DNA of 64,000 nucleotides, from positions 1-64,000 of the forward strand of contig JAHBWT010000010.1 in the NCBI GenBank assembly GCA_019636815.1, in the 5' to 3' direction. The translations under genes and the position numbers were made by a program. This DNA comes from Nitrospira sp. GTDB taxonomy: Bacteria > Nitrospirota > Nitrospiria > Nitrospirales > Nitrospiraceae. Each line of letters opens with the position of its first letter. The first letter of the stretch is position 1. Shown here in pieces: positions 10,601-17,751 of this stretch. Below the pieces are notes generated by a model. It saw only the letters and a program-made list of their open reading frames with translations, searched no databases and was not told the origin of the DNA.

Positions 10601-10870
10601 GGTCATGTGACCGTCGTTCGTACTTGTCGAATCGAAGTAGAGGAGGCGGTCGATCCCGGGAAGCTGCAACTCGATGGGGCGGGCTACCGACTCCGCCACG
10701 ACCTCCGCGCTCGCACCGGGGTAATCGGCTTCGATCTGTACCACCGGAGGAGTGATTTCAGGAAATTGAGCGATGGGGAGGGTCAGCATCGCCACCAAGC
10801 CCACCACCACGACGACGATGGAAAGGACCGAGGCAAAAATCGGCCGGTCGATGAAAAAACCGAGGTTCAT
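7688..10870 (-). CDS. RND multidrug efflux permease (HAE1/AcrB type)
   Basis: A 1060-residue inner-membrane pump. The start at ATG 10870 is set by the conserved opening NLGFFIDRPIFASVLSIVVV and the 4-bp overlap with the adaptor stop. The proton-relay residues of hydrophobe/amphiphile-type pumps are present: the Asp pair in GIVVDDAIVVVENVERH (TM4) and the Lys in GLSAKNAILIVEFANQR (TM10). Two large periplasmic loops and twelve predicted helices fit AcrB/MexB/MexF relatives. The missing GxxxD heavy-metal signature argues against a CusA-type metal pump. Long apparent frames on the opposite strand here come from codon bias and were ignored. Confidence 0.96.
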   Translation of the reverse strand: MNLGFFIDRPIFASVLSIVVVVVGLVAMLTLPIAQFPEITPPVVQIEADYPGASAEVVAESVARPIELQLPGIDRLLYFDSTSTNDGHMTIKLTFEIGTNVDIAQVQAQNRQKLAEPQLPPEVIRQGVTVKKMSPDLLTVMVLRSDDPQQDALFLSNFAILRILDNIKRLPGVGDALVFGQQNYSMRLVLDPVRMAQLGLTPTDISNVVREQNRDFPAGTVGREPMPISTELTLPLFADGRMSDVSEFENMIVRAMPNGSMVRLKDVARVELGAQSYVLEGRYNRKPTALLLTFLSPGANALDTVKRIRGEMDRLTKVFPPGVTYDIPYDTTRFVDVSIKEVVKTLGEAMVLVVLVVYLFLQSWRATLIPVLAVPVSLIGTFAGMAALGFSINTLTLFGLVLAIGIVVDDAIVVVENVERHMAGGLSPKDAAKKAMGEVAGPVIAIVLVLCAVFVPVGFLGGITGQLYKQFAITIAVSVAISGFVALTLSPALCALVLKPSHGPRKGFFGLFNRLFEWVKIRYATSVSFTLRHMVLSLALCGIVIGIAVKLFTLIPMAFLPEEDQGYFITVVQLPDGASKKRTDAVLDRVEQYYHTLPAVYGTQALSGQNFVFNTRGTNTATLFAPLKHWDERKSQQDNVKTLIGGAFKEFAQIPGALILAFNAPSIRGLGATGGFSVQLQDPSGGDFKQFGAVAQEFVEKARQDPAIGAVSTSFRVSAPRVHAKINRERAKALGVPISEVFDTLQAYFGNLYINDFVKFGRVYRVQTEAEPQYRSRPADIGKIYVRALTGREPAMIPLDTVVTTTYSSGPDPVTHFNGFNTALVLGSAAPGYSSGQALDALERVAQEVLTPQGFDIDWSGISYQERKAGSQSVLAFGFGLLMVFLVLAAQYESWSVPFAVILAVPFGVFGALSAVWSSGMANDIYFQIGLVTLIGLSAKNAILIVEFANQRYTHGLPLRDAVIEAARLRFRPILMTSLAFILGVVPLVAAGGAGAASRHSIGTGVFGGMIAATILSVLFVPLFFMLIRMLGKPTTGPGQQDGIGKDRTGLAPVSGEVGL

Positions 10871-12060
10871 TTCGACGGTTCCGCGCCGCCGATGACCGGC
10901 GGTGGAGGCGTATCGGATATTGTCGAGGCAACCGTGACGGGCTTGACTTGGGCTCCGGGCATGACTCGTTGAAATCCCTCCACCATGACCCGTTCCCCGG
11001 CACGGAGCCCTTCCTCGATGAGCCACCGGTCTCCTTGCCAATCCGTCGCCTTCACGTCTCGAGCTTCTATTTGGTCGCTCTGACTGACGACATAGACGAC
11101 CGCCCCCTTTGGTCCCTGCTGGACCGCGCGCTGCGGAACAAGGATGGCATCGGGCTTCGAGACTCCATGAAAGCGCACGGTCACGAACTGGCCGGGCAAC
11201 AACACCCGATCGGGGTTCGGGAAAACCACCCGCGCCTGCCGGGAGCCCGTCTCGGTCCGCAACCCTATATCCGCAAAATCCAACACACCGTCATGATCAT
11301 AGGTCGTTCCGTCCACGAAGATGATGGTGCCCGTCAAACTGTAGATCCCCGGATGCTGAATCCGTTTCGAAAGAGTGTCCCGCCGCCGTTTGAGGAGAAA
11401 ATTCTCCGGCGCGCTCACGATCACGTACATGGGATCGACTTGATGAATGACGGTCAGGAGGTCCGTCTGCGCGGTGACCAGCCGCCCCTGGTAGTAGCGC
11501 GTTCTCTCGATCAAGCCGTCGACCGGAGCCACGATGAGCGTGTTGTCCAGATCGAATTTGGCCTTGACCAGATCCCCTCTCGCCGCCTCCAGCGAGGCCC
11601 GTGCGGCAAGATCTTCCGCGATCGCGTCGTCGACGTCTTTCTGACTGACGGCATCTTCGACGAGCAACGGCTTGACGCGCGCCAGATTCTGCTTGGCCTG
11701 GACGACCCGCGCCTCGGCTTGCGCGACTCGTCCCTTCGCGCTCGCGAATGCCGCCTGGAAGGGCACAGGATCGATCTCGTAGAGACGATCGCCTTGTTTG
11801 ATGTCGCGTCCCTCGGAAAAGAAGCGTCGCTTGATGATTCCGGTGACTTGCGGACGGATCTCGACGATGCTCGACGCTTCGGCTTGCCCGATAAACTCCG
11901 GTTCATCAGGAACAGTCTGAGAAATGATTTCGACGACCTGGACTTCGGGGATCGGGCGAGGCGCCGGAGAGCCGGCTTCGCCCTTGCACCCGAACAAGCC
12001 GAGCGCTCCCATCAAAAAAACACCGCCTAACGCAAGTCTCTTTCGGATCGTCTCATTCAT
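10867..12060 (-). CDS. RND efflux periplasmic adaptor (membrane fusion protein, lipoprotein)
   Basis: A 397-residue adaptor from the ATG at 12060. It has a lipoprotein signal (ALGGVFLMGALGLFGC). The barrel-sandwich half-motifs are VEIRPQVTGIIKRRFFSEGRDIKQGD and VDGLIERTRYYQGRLV, the latter after a coiled-coil hairpin (VAQAEARVVQAKQNLARV). The C-terminal beta-barrel and membrane-proximal domains are present (VLLPGQFVTVRFHG). It is the first gene of the adaptor-pump-outer-membrane-factor-GH15-ROK chain and overlaps the pump start by ATGA. No regulator gene is adjacent, and the 127 bp upstream show no convincing promoter. Confidence 0.95.
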   Translation of the reverse strand: MNETIRKRLALGGVFLMGALGLFGCKGEAGSPAPRPIPEVQVVEIISQTVPDEPEFIGQAEASSIVEIRPQVTGIIKRRFFSEGRDIKQGDRLYEIDPVPFQAAFASAKGRVAQAEARVVQAKQNLARVKPLLVEDAVSQKDVDDAIAEDLAARASLEAARGDLVKAKFDLDNTLIVAPVDGLIERTRYYQGRLVTAQTDLLTVIHQVDPMYVIVSAPENFLLKRRRDTLSKRIQHPGIYSLTGTIIFVDGTTYDHDGVLDFADIGLRTETGSRQARVVFPNPDRVLLPGQFVTVRFHGVSKPDAILVPQRAVQQGPKGAVVYVVSQSDQIEARDVKATDWQGDRWLIEEGLRAGERVMVEGFQRVMPGAQVKPVTVASTISDTPPPPVIGGAEPSK

Positions 12061-12187
12061 GACAGTGCGCGCCCACGGACGCCCAGTATGACCTACCGAA
12101 TTGCCGATCCTCAAGAGTGACCTCAAGCGGGCAGGCTGATCGGGAGGCGACGGTCTCGCCTCACCGGCCAGGGCACTGGGAATCGGG

Positions 12188-14203
12188 CTAGGATTGTTCC
12201 ACCAACCAGCGCAGCATTTTCTCCGACCGAACGATGCCGATCAGACGTCGATCGCCCTTGTTCTCGACTACCGGAAGCCAGTCGATATCATGCTTATTCA
12301 TCAAGTCGCCAACCATCAAGCTCATATCGTCCGGAGTAACCGTGATGGGGTCCATCCGCATGAAATCCCGCACCTTGGTGGACGGTTTCTTCCCTTGCGC
12401 GAAGACTTCAAACAATTCATTCCTGGTGACGATTCCTTCCAAACATCCCTTTTCTTCTACAACGGTCAGATATTCGACCGCATGCTGGTCAAACATGCGA
12501 ACGGCGTCTTCAAACGTGTCCTCAGGAGAAAGGCGGTGAGCTGGGACCGCTTCCATAAATGTGACCAGCGGTTGACGCTCGAGAGCGGTCCACGCGTGGC
12601 TCAAGTGCCGGTTCAATCTGGGTCGCCGCCACCTCAGCGCCTGCGCGATGAGATGACGGAAGGGCGTCAGCGCTCCGGAAATTTGCGAGAAGACTTCTTT
12701 GCCCATCACGAGCACCTCGACCACCGTGCGGGCGCGGACACTCCCGATGCGGACAGTACCGTCAAGAAGCGCAATTTCTCCGAAAAACTCTCCCGGCCCG
12801 AACACCGCCACGAGGTGCTGTTGTCCCGTGGAGTCGCGCCGGAGAACTTCGACCTCGCCCTGTTCGATCACGTAAAAACTCATCGCCGGTTCGCCTTCGA
12901 CAAAGATAAAGTCGCCGGACCGATAATGGGCCCGTGCGACCCGTTCGGTCTGATTGCCCCTCGGATGGGCCAGGTCTCGTGGAAAGAACAGTTCCCAGGT
13001 CCAATCGAACGCGACTTTGACCCGGCGGGACCAAGAGGGCGATTTCAGCAGATAGACGGTTCGCCACAGCCACCAAGCCGGAAACCCGGAGAGGCGTACG
13101 CCCAAAATTTCTGCGACCGCCTTTCGCTCTCCGATCCCGCACAGTTGTCCCAACGGCTTAAAGAAGAACGGCCTGGTGGATTCACCATGCAAGACCCGAA
13201 TGATGTTCTCCGCTGCTTGCCGCCCTTGCCGTTCGGCAAACTGGCCGGTCGTCGGTGAGGTATCGCCGTCATAGGTGTTCACGATATGGGCGCAGTCGCC
13301 GACCGCCCAGAGGTTCGACGTGCCGCGCACGCGCATATCCGGATCGGTACGCAGTCGACTGCGTTCCTTGGGCGCATCAAGCCGGTGTACCAAAAGCGGT
13401 GCCGTGGTGCCGATCGTGCAGACGACCGTGGCACCGCGGAGCATTCGACCGTCATGCAGCTCGACCCCCTCGGCTGTCGCCGACACCACGCGCGCACCGA
13501 GTAACACATGAATGCCGGCCTGCTCCATCTTCGTTCGAGCGAACTCGCGCAGGGTCTGGCTCACTTCCGGCAAAATCTGATCGCGGCTGTGCGCCAACGT
13601 CACCGTGACGTCACGGGCACTGAAGTTGCTGTAGAATCGCGCGCTGGCTCTGATCAAGTCGTTGATCTCGCCGGCCGCCTCCACACCGGTGAAGCCACCG
13701 CCGACCACCACGAAGGAGAGATACCACCGTCGCCGCTCTGGATCGTCGCAGACTTCGGCTTTTTCAAGTTGCTCCATCACGTGAAACCGTAAAGCCATGG
13801 CATCGCCCACGGACTTCAGTGGAAACGCATGGTCGGCCATACCGGGGACTAAATTCAGATTGACCACAGTCCCGCAGGCCAACACGGCATGGTCAAAGGC
13901 CACGCGACCTAGACGACCATCGTATCTCTCGTATTCCACCTCGGACGCAGCCAGGTCGATTTGACGGACCCCTTCCGTTCGACAGCGGACTCCGGGCAGC
14001 ATCTGACGCAACGGCGCTGTGACGGCACCGGGGTTGATCGCGGCGCCGGCCACTTCGGCCAACAACGGATAGAACACCATGTTGTTTTCCTGGCTGAACA
14101 ACACGATTTCGCAGGTGTTCGCCGACAATCTCTTCCGTAGAGTCTTTGCGCACTTCACCCCGGCAAATCCACCGCCCACTATGATGATCCGTGTCATACC
14201 CAT
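12188..14203 (-). CDS. NDH-2-like FAD/NAD(P)H dehydrogenase fused to cNMP-binding and CBS domains
   Basis: A 671-residue multidomain protein. Residues 1-about 400 are a type II NADH dehydrogenase-like flavoprotein: the FAD loop IIIVGGGFAGVKCAKTL at the start, the NAD loop FVVVGGGFTGVEAAGEIND and the FAD-ribityl motif LWAVGDCAHI. A hydrophobic stretch around FPAWWLWRTVYLLK may contact the membrane. Residues about 415-530 form a cyclic-nucleotide-binding (Crp-type) domain with YVIEQGEVEVL and PGEFFGEIALLDG. Residues about 545-671 are a CBS pair (HAVEYLTVVEEKGCLEGIV and DIDWLPVVENKGDRRLIGIV). NDH-2 alone is about 400-430 residues and transfers electrons from NADH to quinone. The added modules suggest control by a cyclic nucleotide and adenylate charge (inference). 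The start could also be the ATG at 14197. Confidence 0.93.
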   Translation of the reverse strand: MGMTRIIIVGGGFAGVKCAKTLRKRLSANTCEIVLFSQENNMVFYPLLAEVAGAAINPGAVTAPLRQMLPGVRCRTEGVRQIDLAASEVEYERYDGRLGRVAFDHAVLACGTVVNLNLVPGMADHAFPLKSVGDAMALRFHVMEQLEKAEVCDDPERRRWYLSFVVVGGGFTGVEAAGEINDLIRASARFYSNFSARDVTVTLAHSRDQILPEVSQTLREFARTKMEQAGIHVLLGARVVSATAEGVELHDGRMLRGATVVCTIGTTAPLLVHRLDAPKERSRLRTDPDMRVRGTSNLWAVGDCAHIVNTYDGDTSPTTGQFAERQGRQAAENIIRVLHGESTRPFFFKPLGQLCGIGERKAVAEILGVRLSGFPAWWLWRTVYLLKSPSWSRRVKVAFDWTWELFFPRDLAHPRGNQTERVARAHYRSGDFIFVEGEPAMSFYVIEQGEVEVLRRDSTGQQHLVAVFGPGEFFGEIALLDGTVRIGSVRARTVVEVLVMGKEVFSQISGALTPFRHLIAQALRWRRPRLNRHLSHAWTALERQPLVTFMEAVPAHRLSPEDTFEDAVRMFDQHAVEYLTVVEEKGCLEGIVTRNELFEVFAQGKKPSTKVRDFMRMDPITVTPDDMSLMVGDLMNKHDIDWLPVVENKGDRRLIGIVRSEKMLRWLVEQS

Positions 14204-14574
14204 GACTTTGGTTCCCAGCCCGCCTGACTCTCGTTACCTCGGTCTGATGAGACACCTGAAACCAGGAAAAGGAGAGAGTGTCAGCCCATTGCGGCGTTCG
14301 GGTCTTTCCTACCCAGGTGTCGCCAGAGGATGACCGCTAGGCTTTCCCGCGCGCCGCGTCCACACTCCAGATGCCAGCCCTTGAGATGAGATGGACAAAA
14401 ACGTGGAGCAGTAGAGCGCGGCCAGTTCCCCCACATTCTAAATGGGCAACAACGCCTGTGTGCCGTGCGCCAGCCAATACGCGGCGGCATAGTCCCCTCC
14501 TCATTCAGTGAGGACCGAGCGTTTCAGTCCTACTGGTCAGATTATCTTCTGCGTCGAACTTGTCCTCTTCTAAA
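14204..14574. other. Intergenic region without recognisable gene
   Basis: About 370 bp between two minus-strand genes. Short frames here (for example 14281-14490 minus) have no recognisable motif and no ribosome site. I see no strong hairpin terminator or promoter. The dehydrogenase promoter presumably lies near 14204-14290, but I cannot point to a convincing -35/-10 pair. Confidence 0.5.
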
Positions 14575-15021
14575 TTACAGGCGCAGCGGCTTGATGGGCG
14601 AGATGACCGCTTCCGGATTGTTCCTCCACACCGACTTGTCCGCATCCACATAGAGTTCCACTTCGTTCCCGTCAGGATCCTTCAGATAGAGACTCTGGCT
14701 CACCGTGTGATCGCTCATACCGTCGATCGAGATCCCTGCTTGTTCCAACTCCCGCTTGGCCTGACGCAGTTCATCGAGACGGTCACCGATTTTGATGCCG
14801 ATGTGGTAGAGACCCCGTCGCCGCCCTTGCAGCGGTCCCGGAGCGTCGCCGACTTGGATCAAAAGCAGCTCATGGTGCGTGCGACCGGACGTGAGCGCAG
14901 CGGCCGCCCCGTTGAAAACCTTTCCCACTTCTTCGAACCCGAGGAGTCCCCGATAGAAGGCCAACGACCGTTCGAGATCTTTCACATAAAACACGACATG
15001 GCCAAGGTAATGGGCTTTCAT
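14575..15021 (-). CDS. Glyoxalase/dioxygenase-like VOC family protein
   Basis: A protein of about 148 residues with one vicinal-oxygen-chelate fold. The opening HYLGHVVFYVKDLERSLAFY places the first metal His. GLYHIGIKIG gives the second, and LYLKDPDGNEVELYVD provides the Glu ligand of the extradiol-dioxygenase/CatE-like group. The exact substrate is unknown. The start is taken at the ATG at 15021 because AAGAGGTG lies at good spacing before it; a GTG at 15030 that overlaps the upstream stop is the alternative. It is the last gene of a minus-strand run of small stress or detoxification proteins. Confidence 0.87.
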   Translation of the reverse strand: MKAHYLGHVVFYVKDLERSLAFYRGLLGFEEVGKVFNGAAAALTSGRTHHELLLIQVGDAPGPLQGRRRGLYHIGIKIGDRLDELRQAKRELEQAGISIDGMSDHTVSQSLYLKDPDGNEVELYVDADKSVWRNNPEAVISPIKPLRL

Positions 15022-15026
15022 CCGAC

Positions 15027-15437
15027 TCACCTCTTGTTCGGAATAGACTGCTTCAGCAATGCCTTGACCGCCGCGTGCTCCAGCACCACATCGGGACTTC
15101 GCTGAAGCGCGTCGTGATACTGCCTGCCGAATCCCTCCCCTTCTTCCGTCGGCGTCACGAGCGTCTGGACGGACGCGAGCAGGGCCGGAAATCCCTCACG
15201 AGCTGACTCATCCGCCTCGATTAATTCATCGAGATTGGCTATCAGCTGGGACAGCGGGCGCAACCAGGCGAACCAGGCATCATTCAACACCAACTGCAAG
15301 AATGCTCCATTGGATGGGATACGTCCATGCACGCGCTCATAGGAGCCCCGCTCGTCGTCCAACAAGGCTTTGTGCAGGCGAAGAAGGGCGCGAAACAGAT
15401 CGTCGAGAAAGACGTCTCTCTTTGTGTGCTCCCACAT
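15027..15437 (-). CDS. Conserved hypothetical protein
   Basis: A 136-residue soluble, helix-rich protein (MWEHTKRDVFLDDLFRAL start, later FLQLVLNDAWFAWLRPLSQLI and DELIEADE). I remember similar unannotated proteins but know no function, so this is left as hypothetical. There is no signal peptide, cysteine motif or transmembrane helix. It sits between two small enzyme-like genes with short gaps (5 bp downstream, 19 bp upstream), which supports co-transcription with the VOC and SnoaL genes. Confidence 0.8.
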   Translation of the reverse strand: MWEHTKRDVFLDDLFRALLRLHKALLDDERGSYERVHGRIPSNGAFLQLVLNDAWFAWLRPLSQLIANLDELIEADESAREGFPALLASVQTLVTPTEEGEGFGRQYHDALQRSPDVVLEHAAVKALLKQSIPNKR

Positions 15438-15456
15438 GATGAACGCGCGTACCTCT

Positions 15457-15843
15457 TTATCGTTTTAAGCCCGTATCATAATAAAATCGCTCGTGGATGA
15501 TCTTGCCGTTCCTCCACTTGGCGACGGAGACCTGCTCCATATGGACCGCTTGGCCGTTGGTCTCGATGAAGTCCAAGGTACATTCGTAGAACGTCACGTC
15601 GGCACCCACGGCCGAGGCCGTTACATTGAACCCTTTCCACTCTTTCACGCCGCTCATGAACTGTTTTTCCCGTTCGATGTTGGCAGCAAGACCCACCGTC
15701 GGCGGATTGGCGTTATCTTGCATCACCGTGCCCTTGTCGTAGAGCTCATTCATGGCCTCGATGATCTTGCCTTGGCGAATAGAGCCGAACAGGTCGTTTA
15801 ACCGTTGCTGAAGATTCTGTGTGCTCATGACCGGCTCTTTCAT
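15457..15843 (-). CDS. SnoaL-like / nuclear transport factor 2-fold protein
   Basis: A 128-residue protein of the NTF2-like fold. It has an N-terminal helix pair (LQQRLNDLFGSIRQGKIIEAM), ELYDKGTVMQDNANPPTVG, and a C-terminal beta-sheet with VAKWRNGKIIHERFYYD, which is typical of SnoaL-like polyketide cyclase relatives. Such proteins act as small isomerases, hydrolases or ligand-binding proteins; the substrate is not deducible. The first ATG (15843) overlaps the stop of the VOC gene upstream (ATGA). A second in-frame ATG at 15828 is an alternative start. Confidence 0.85.
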   Translation of the reverse strand: MKEPVMSTQNLQQRLNDLFGSIRQGKIIEAMNELYDKGTVMQDNANPPTVGLAANIEREKQFMSGVKEWKGFNVTASAVGADVTFYECTLDFIETNGQAVHMEQVSVAKWRNGKIIHERFYYDTGLKR

Positions 15844-16259
15844 TTGTTTTTCGACGCGAACACAATTCCTGCCTTCTGCACCTCCTGATAGGGCAGAAGC
15901 CAGACCAACGACTCATCACTGAGATCCCCGACTTGAATCCGATTGCCCCAAGGGTCACGAAAGTCGCAGCGAAAATCCGGATGGAGCTTCAACTTGTACT
16001 TCTTCGTCAGTTTGTTGCGCACTTCCTGGATTTGTTTGGCGTCGCGAACCATAAGTCCGAAGTGTTTGGTGCGATCAGGCTGTAATTCATCCACTTCAAA
16101 AATTGCCATAAACTGATGCTCGCCGAGTTTGCACCAAGCAGTCCCTTCACCTCCGCGGAGCATTTTCAGCCCGAACACATCCTGATAGAACTTGACCGCT
16201 TTCTTGGCATCGGTGACTTCGATGACGACGTGATTGCAGCCATATACTTGAACGGCCAT
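15840..16259 (-). CDS. VOC family protein (glyoxalase-like)
   Basis: A 139-residue VOC-fold protein. CNHVVIEVTDAKKAVKFYQ begins the first beta-alpha-beta-beta-beta unit and DFRDPWGNRIQVGDL closes the second. The usual terminal Glu ligand is replaced (NRIQV rather than NxxEL), so metal dependence is uncertain. It could be a binding protein rather than an enzyme. It overlaps the SnoaL gene by 4 bp, and about 28 bp separate it from the heme-binding-like gene upstream. Confidence 0.87.
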   Translation of the reverse strand: MAVQVYGCNHVVIEVTDAKKAVKFYQDVFGLKMLRGGEGTAWCKLGEHQFMAIFEVDELQPDRTKHFGLMVRDAKQIQEVRNKLTKKYKLKLHPDFRCDFRDPWGNRIQVGDLSDESLVWLLPYQEVQKAGIVFASKNK

Positions 16260-16287
16260 GATTCCCCCAGTACATTTTCCCTTACGG

Positions 16288-16836
16288 TTACTTCGGTTCC
16301 TGGAATTTCATCGCCGCGCCGATACTATCCAAACCTGCCTGGGCGCAGGCGGCATCCAAATGTCCCCCCGGCGCACCGCCGACGCCGATCCCACCGACGA
16401 CTTCGCCGGCGATATCGATCGGTAATCCTCCGGCGAGAAACAGAATTTTGTCATTCATATGTTGCAGCCCTTGAACCACTGGTGTCTTGGCGATGAGCTC
16501 GGCGACATTCGCTGTCGGTCCGCGCATGCTCGCAGCCGTATAAGCCTTTTTCTGACTGCTTTCGACGGTATGCGGCCCAGCAGCATCGGCCCGCATGAAC
16601 GATCTCAAGATCCCGGCCCGATCGACGACCGCCACGCTGACGCGATACCCGTCTTGAGCGCATTTATCCAGCGCAGCTGAGGCCGCTTTCCCCGCCAAAG
16701 ATAACGGCAACACCGTTTCACGCGGCAAGTCCTCCGCTCGGGCGCTAGAGGGAAAGAGCCCCACCAGCATCGCCGCACCCAGCAGTCCACAGGCACATAA
16801 TTCCCTCATGGGATGAAATTCGCGATTTTCCCTCAT
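16288..16836 (-). CDS. Exported GlcG/HbpS-like heme-binding family protein
   Basis: A 182-residue protein with a cleavable Sec signal (LLGAAMLVGLFPSSARA, cleavage near AEDLP). The GlcG/HbpS fold follows: YRVSVAVVDRAGILRSFMR, then a region rich in SQKKAYTAASMRGPT, and IAGEVVGGIGVGGAPGGHLD. Characterised HbpS members bind heme and sense oxidative stress outside the cell. GlcG members are of unknown function. A very strong site (GGAGGAGGG) precedes the ATG at 16836. An ATG at 16809 is a weaker option. The export signal makes a periplasmic role likely. Confidence 0.88.
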   Translation of the reverse strand: MRENREFHPMRELCACGLLGAAMLVGLFPSSARAEDLPRETVLPLSLAGKAASAALDKCAQDGYRVSVAVVDRAGILRSFMRADAAGPHTVESSQKKAYTAASMRGPTANVAELIAKTPVVQGLQHMNDKILFLAGGLPIDIAGEVVGGIGVGGAPGGHLDAACAQAGLDSIGAAMKFQEPK

Positions 16837-16970
16837 CCTTCCCTCCTCCGTGAATGAAGTCGCTGCTTTCTGCTCCTATCGTCCGCCGTGTGACGCGAGT
16901 ACGCCGGCAATCATCTCTATCAGGCTACCACTTGCAACAGCAGGACGCACAGACGCAGAGCCCAGAGTCA

Positions 16971-17639
16971 CTATCGATGCGTCGTCTTCTTCTCAGAACC
17001 AGTCGCTATCCGCTGGAAGACCTCGAGAAACGCCTCCGGACGTTGCGCCCCTGAGATCGCATACATATCGTTCAAGACAAAATATGGAACTCCCCGAATG
17101 CCCATCTGGTGGCCTCCCGCTTCTTCTCTCTTCACTTCTGCAATTCCTGTTTCACTCGCCAAGAACAACTCGACCTCTTTTGGCTCCAACCCTGCTTGTT
17201 TCGCCTCTTTCGCGAGGGTCTGGGCATTCCCGATGTCGTTCCCTTCCACGAAATATGCTCGAAAGAGCTCTTCCACCACGGCATCTTGTTTTCCCTGGCG
17301 TCCGGCATACCAGATCAATCGATGGGCCAGGAACGTATTTGGTGTCCTGGCGATCTTGTCGAAGGAAAACGGTATCTGCTCGGCCCTTCCCGCTTCCAGC
17401 AAACGTTCCTCCATTTCCTTGAAGGCAGCCAGGCTGCCGAACTTGGTTTCAAGATAGACGGTACGATCCATCCCGTTCTGCGGCATGGTCGGATTCAACT
17501 GAAATGGTCGCCATTGAATATCGGTTTTGACGCTACTTCCCAGTTGCTGCAGTGCCCGTTCAAGCCGTCGCTTGCCGACATAACACCAGGGGCAGACGAC
17601 ATCGGAATAGACTTCGATCTTGAGGTTCTGCTCGATCAC
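16971..17639 (-). CDS. DsbA-family (FrnE-like) thiol oxidoreductase
   Basis: A 222-residue cytoplasmic protein. It opens with IEVYSDVVCPWCYVGKRRL, a thioredoxin-fold CPWC active site with the CYVGK signature of the FrnE/2-hydroxychromene-2-carboxylate-isomerase-like subgroup of DsbA. A helical insertion follows, and the end GIRGVPYFVLNDMYAISGAQ carries the cis-Pro loop. Relatives include polyketide-linked and stress-linked oxidoreductases (FrnE of Deinococcus is a cytoplasmic disulfide isomerase). No signal peptide is seen. It lies in the same orientation as the neighbouring stress-type genes. Confidence 0.92.
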   Translation of the reverse strand: MIEQNLKIEVYSDVVCPWCYVGKRRLERALQQLGSSVKTDIQWRPFQLNPTMPQNGMDRTVYLETKFGSLAAFKEMEERLLEAGRAEQIPFSFDKIARTPNTFLAHRLIWYAGRQGKQDAVVEELFRAYFVEGNDIGNAQTLAKEAKQAGLEPKEVELFLASETGIAEVKREEAGGHQMGIRGVPYFVLNDMYAISGAQRPEAFLEVFQRIATGSEKKTTHR

Positions 17640-17751
17640 GAGAGGTGTCCCATCCGTTCGGCTTGGTCGTCTTGGGTCGCTTGAACTAGTTCATCTTTCA
17701 TATTCATGATAAATGGCAGTGATGATATCCGCCGCCATGCTCGCCTCATTT

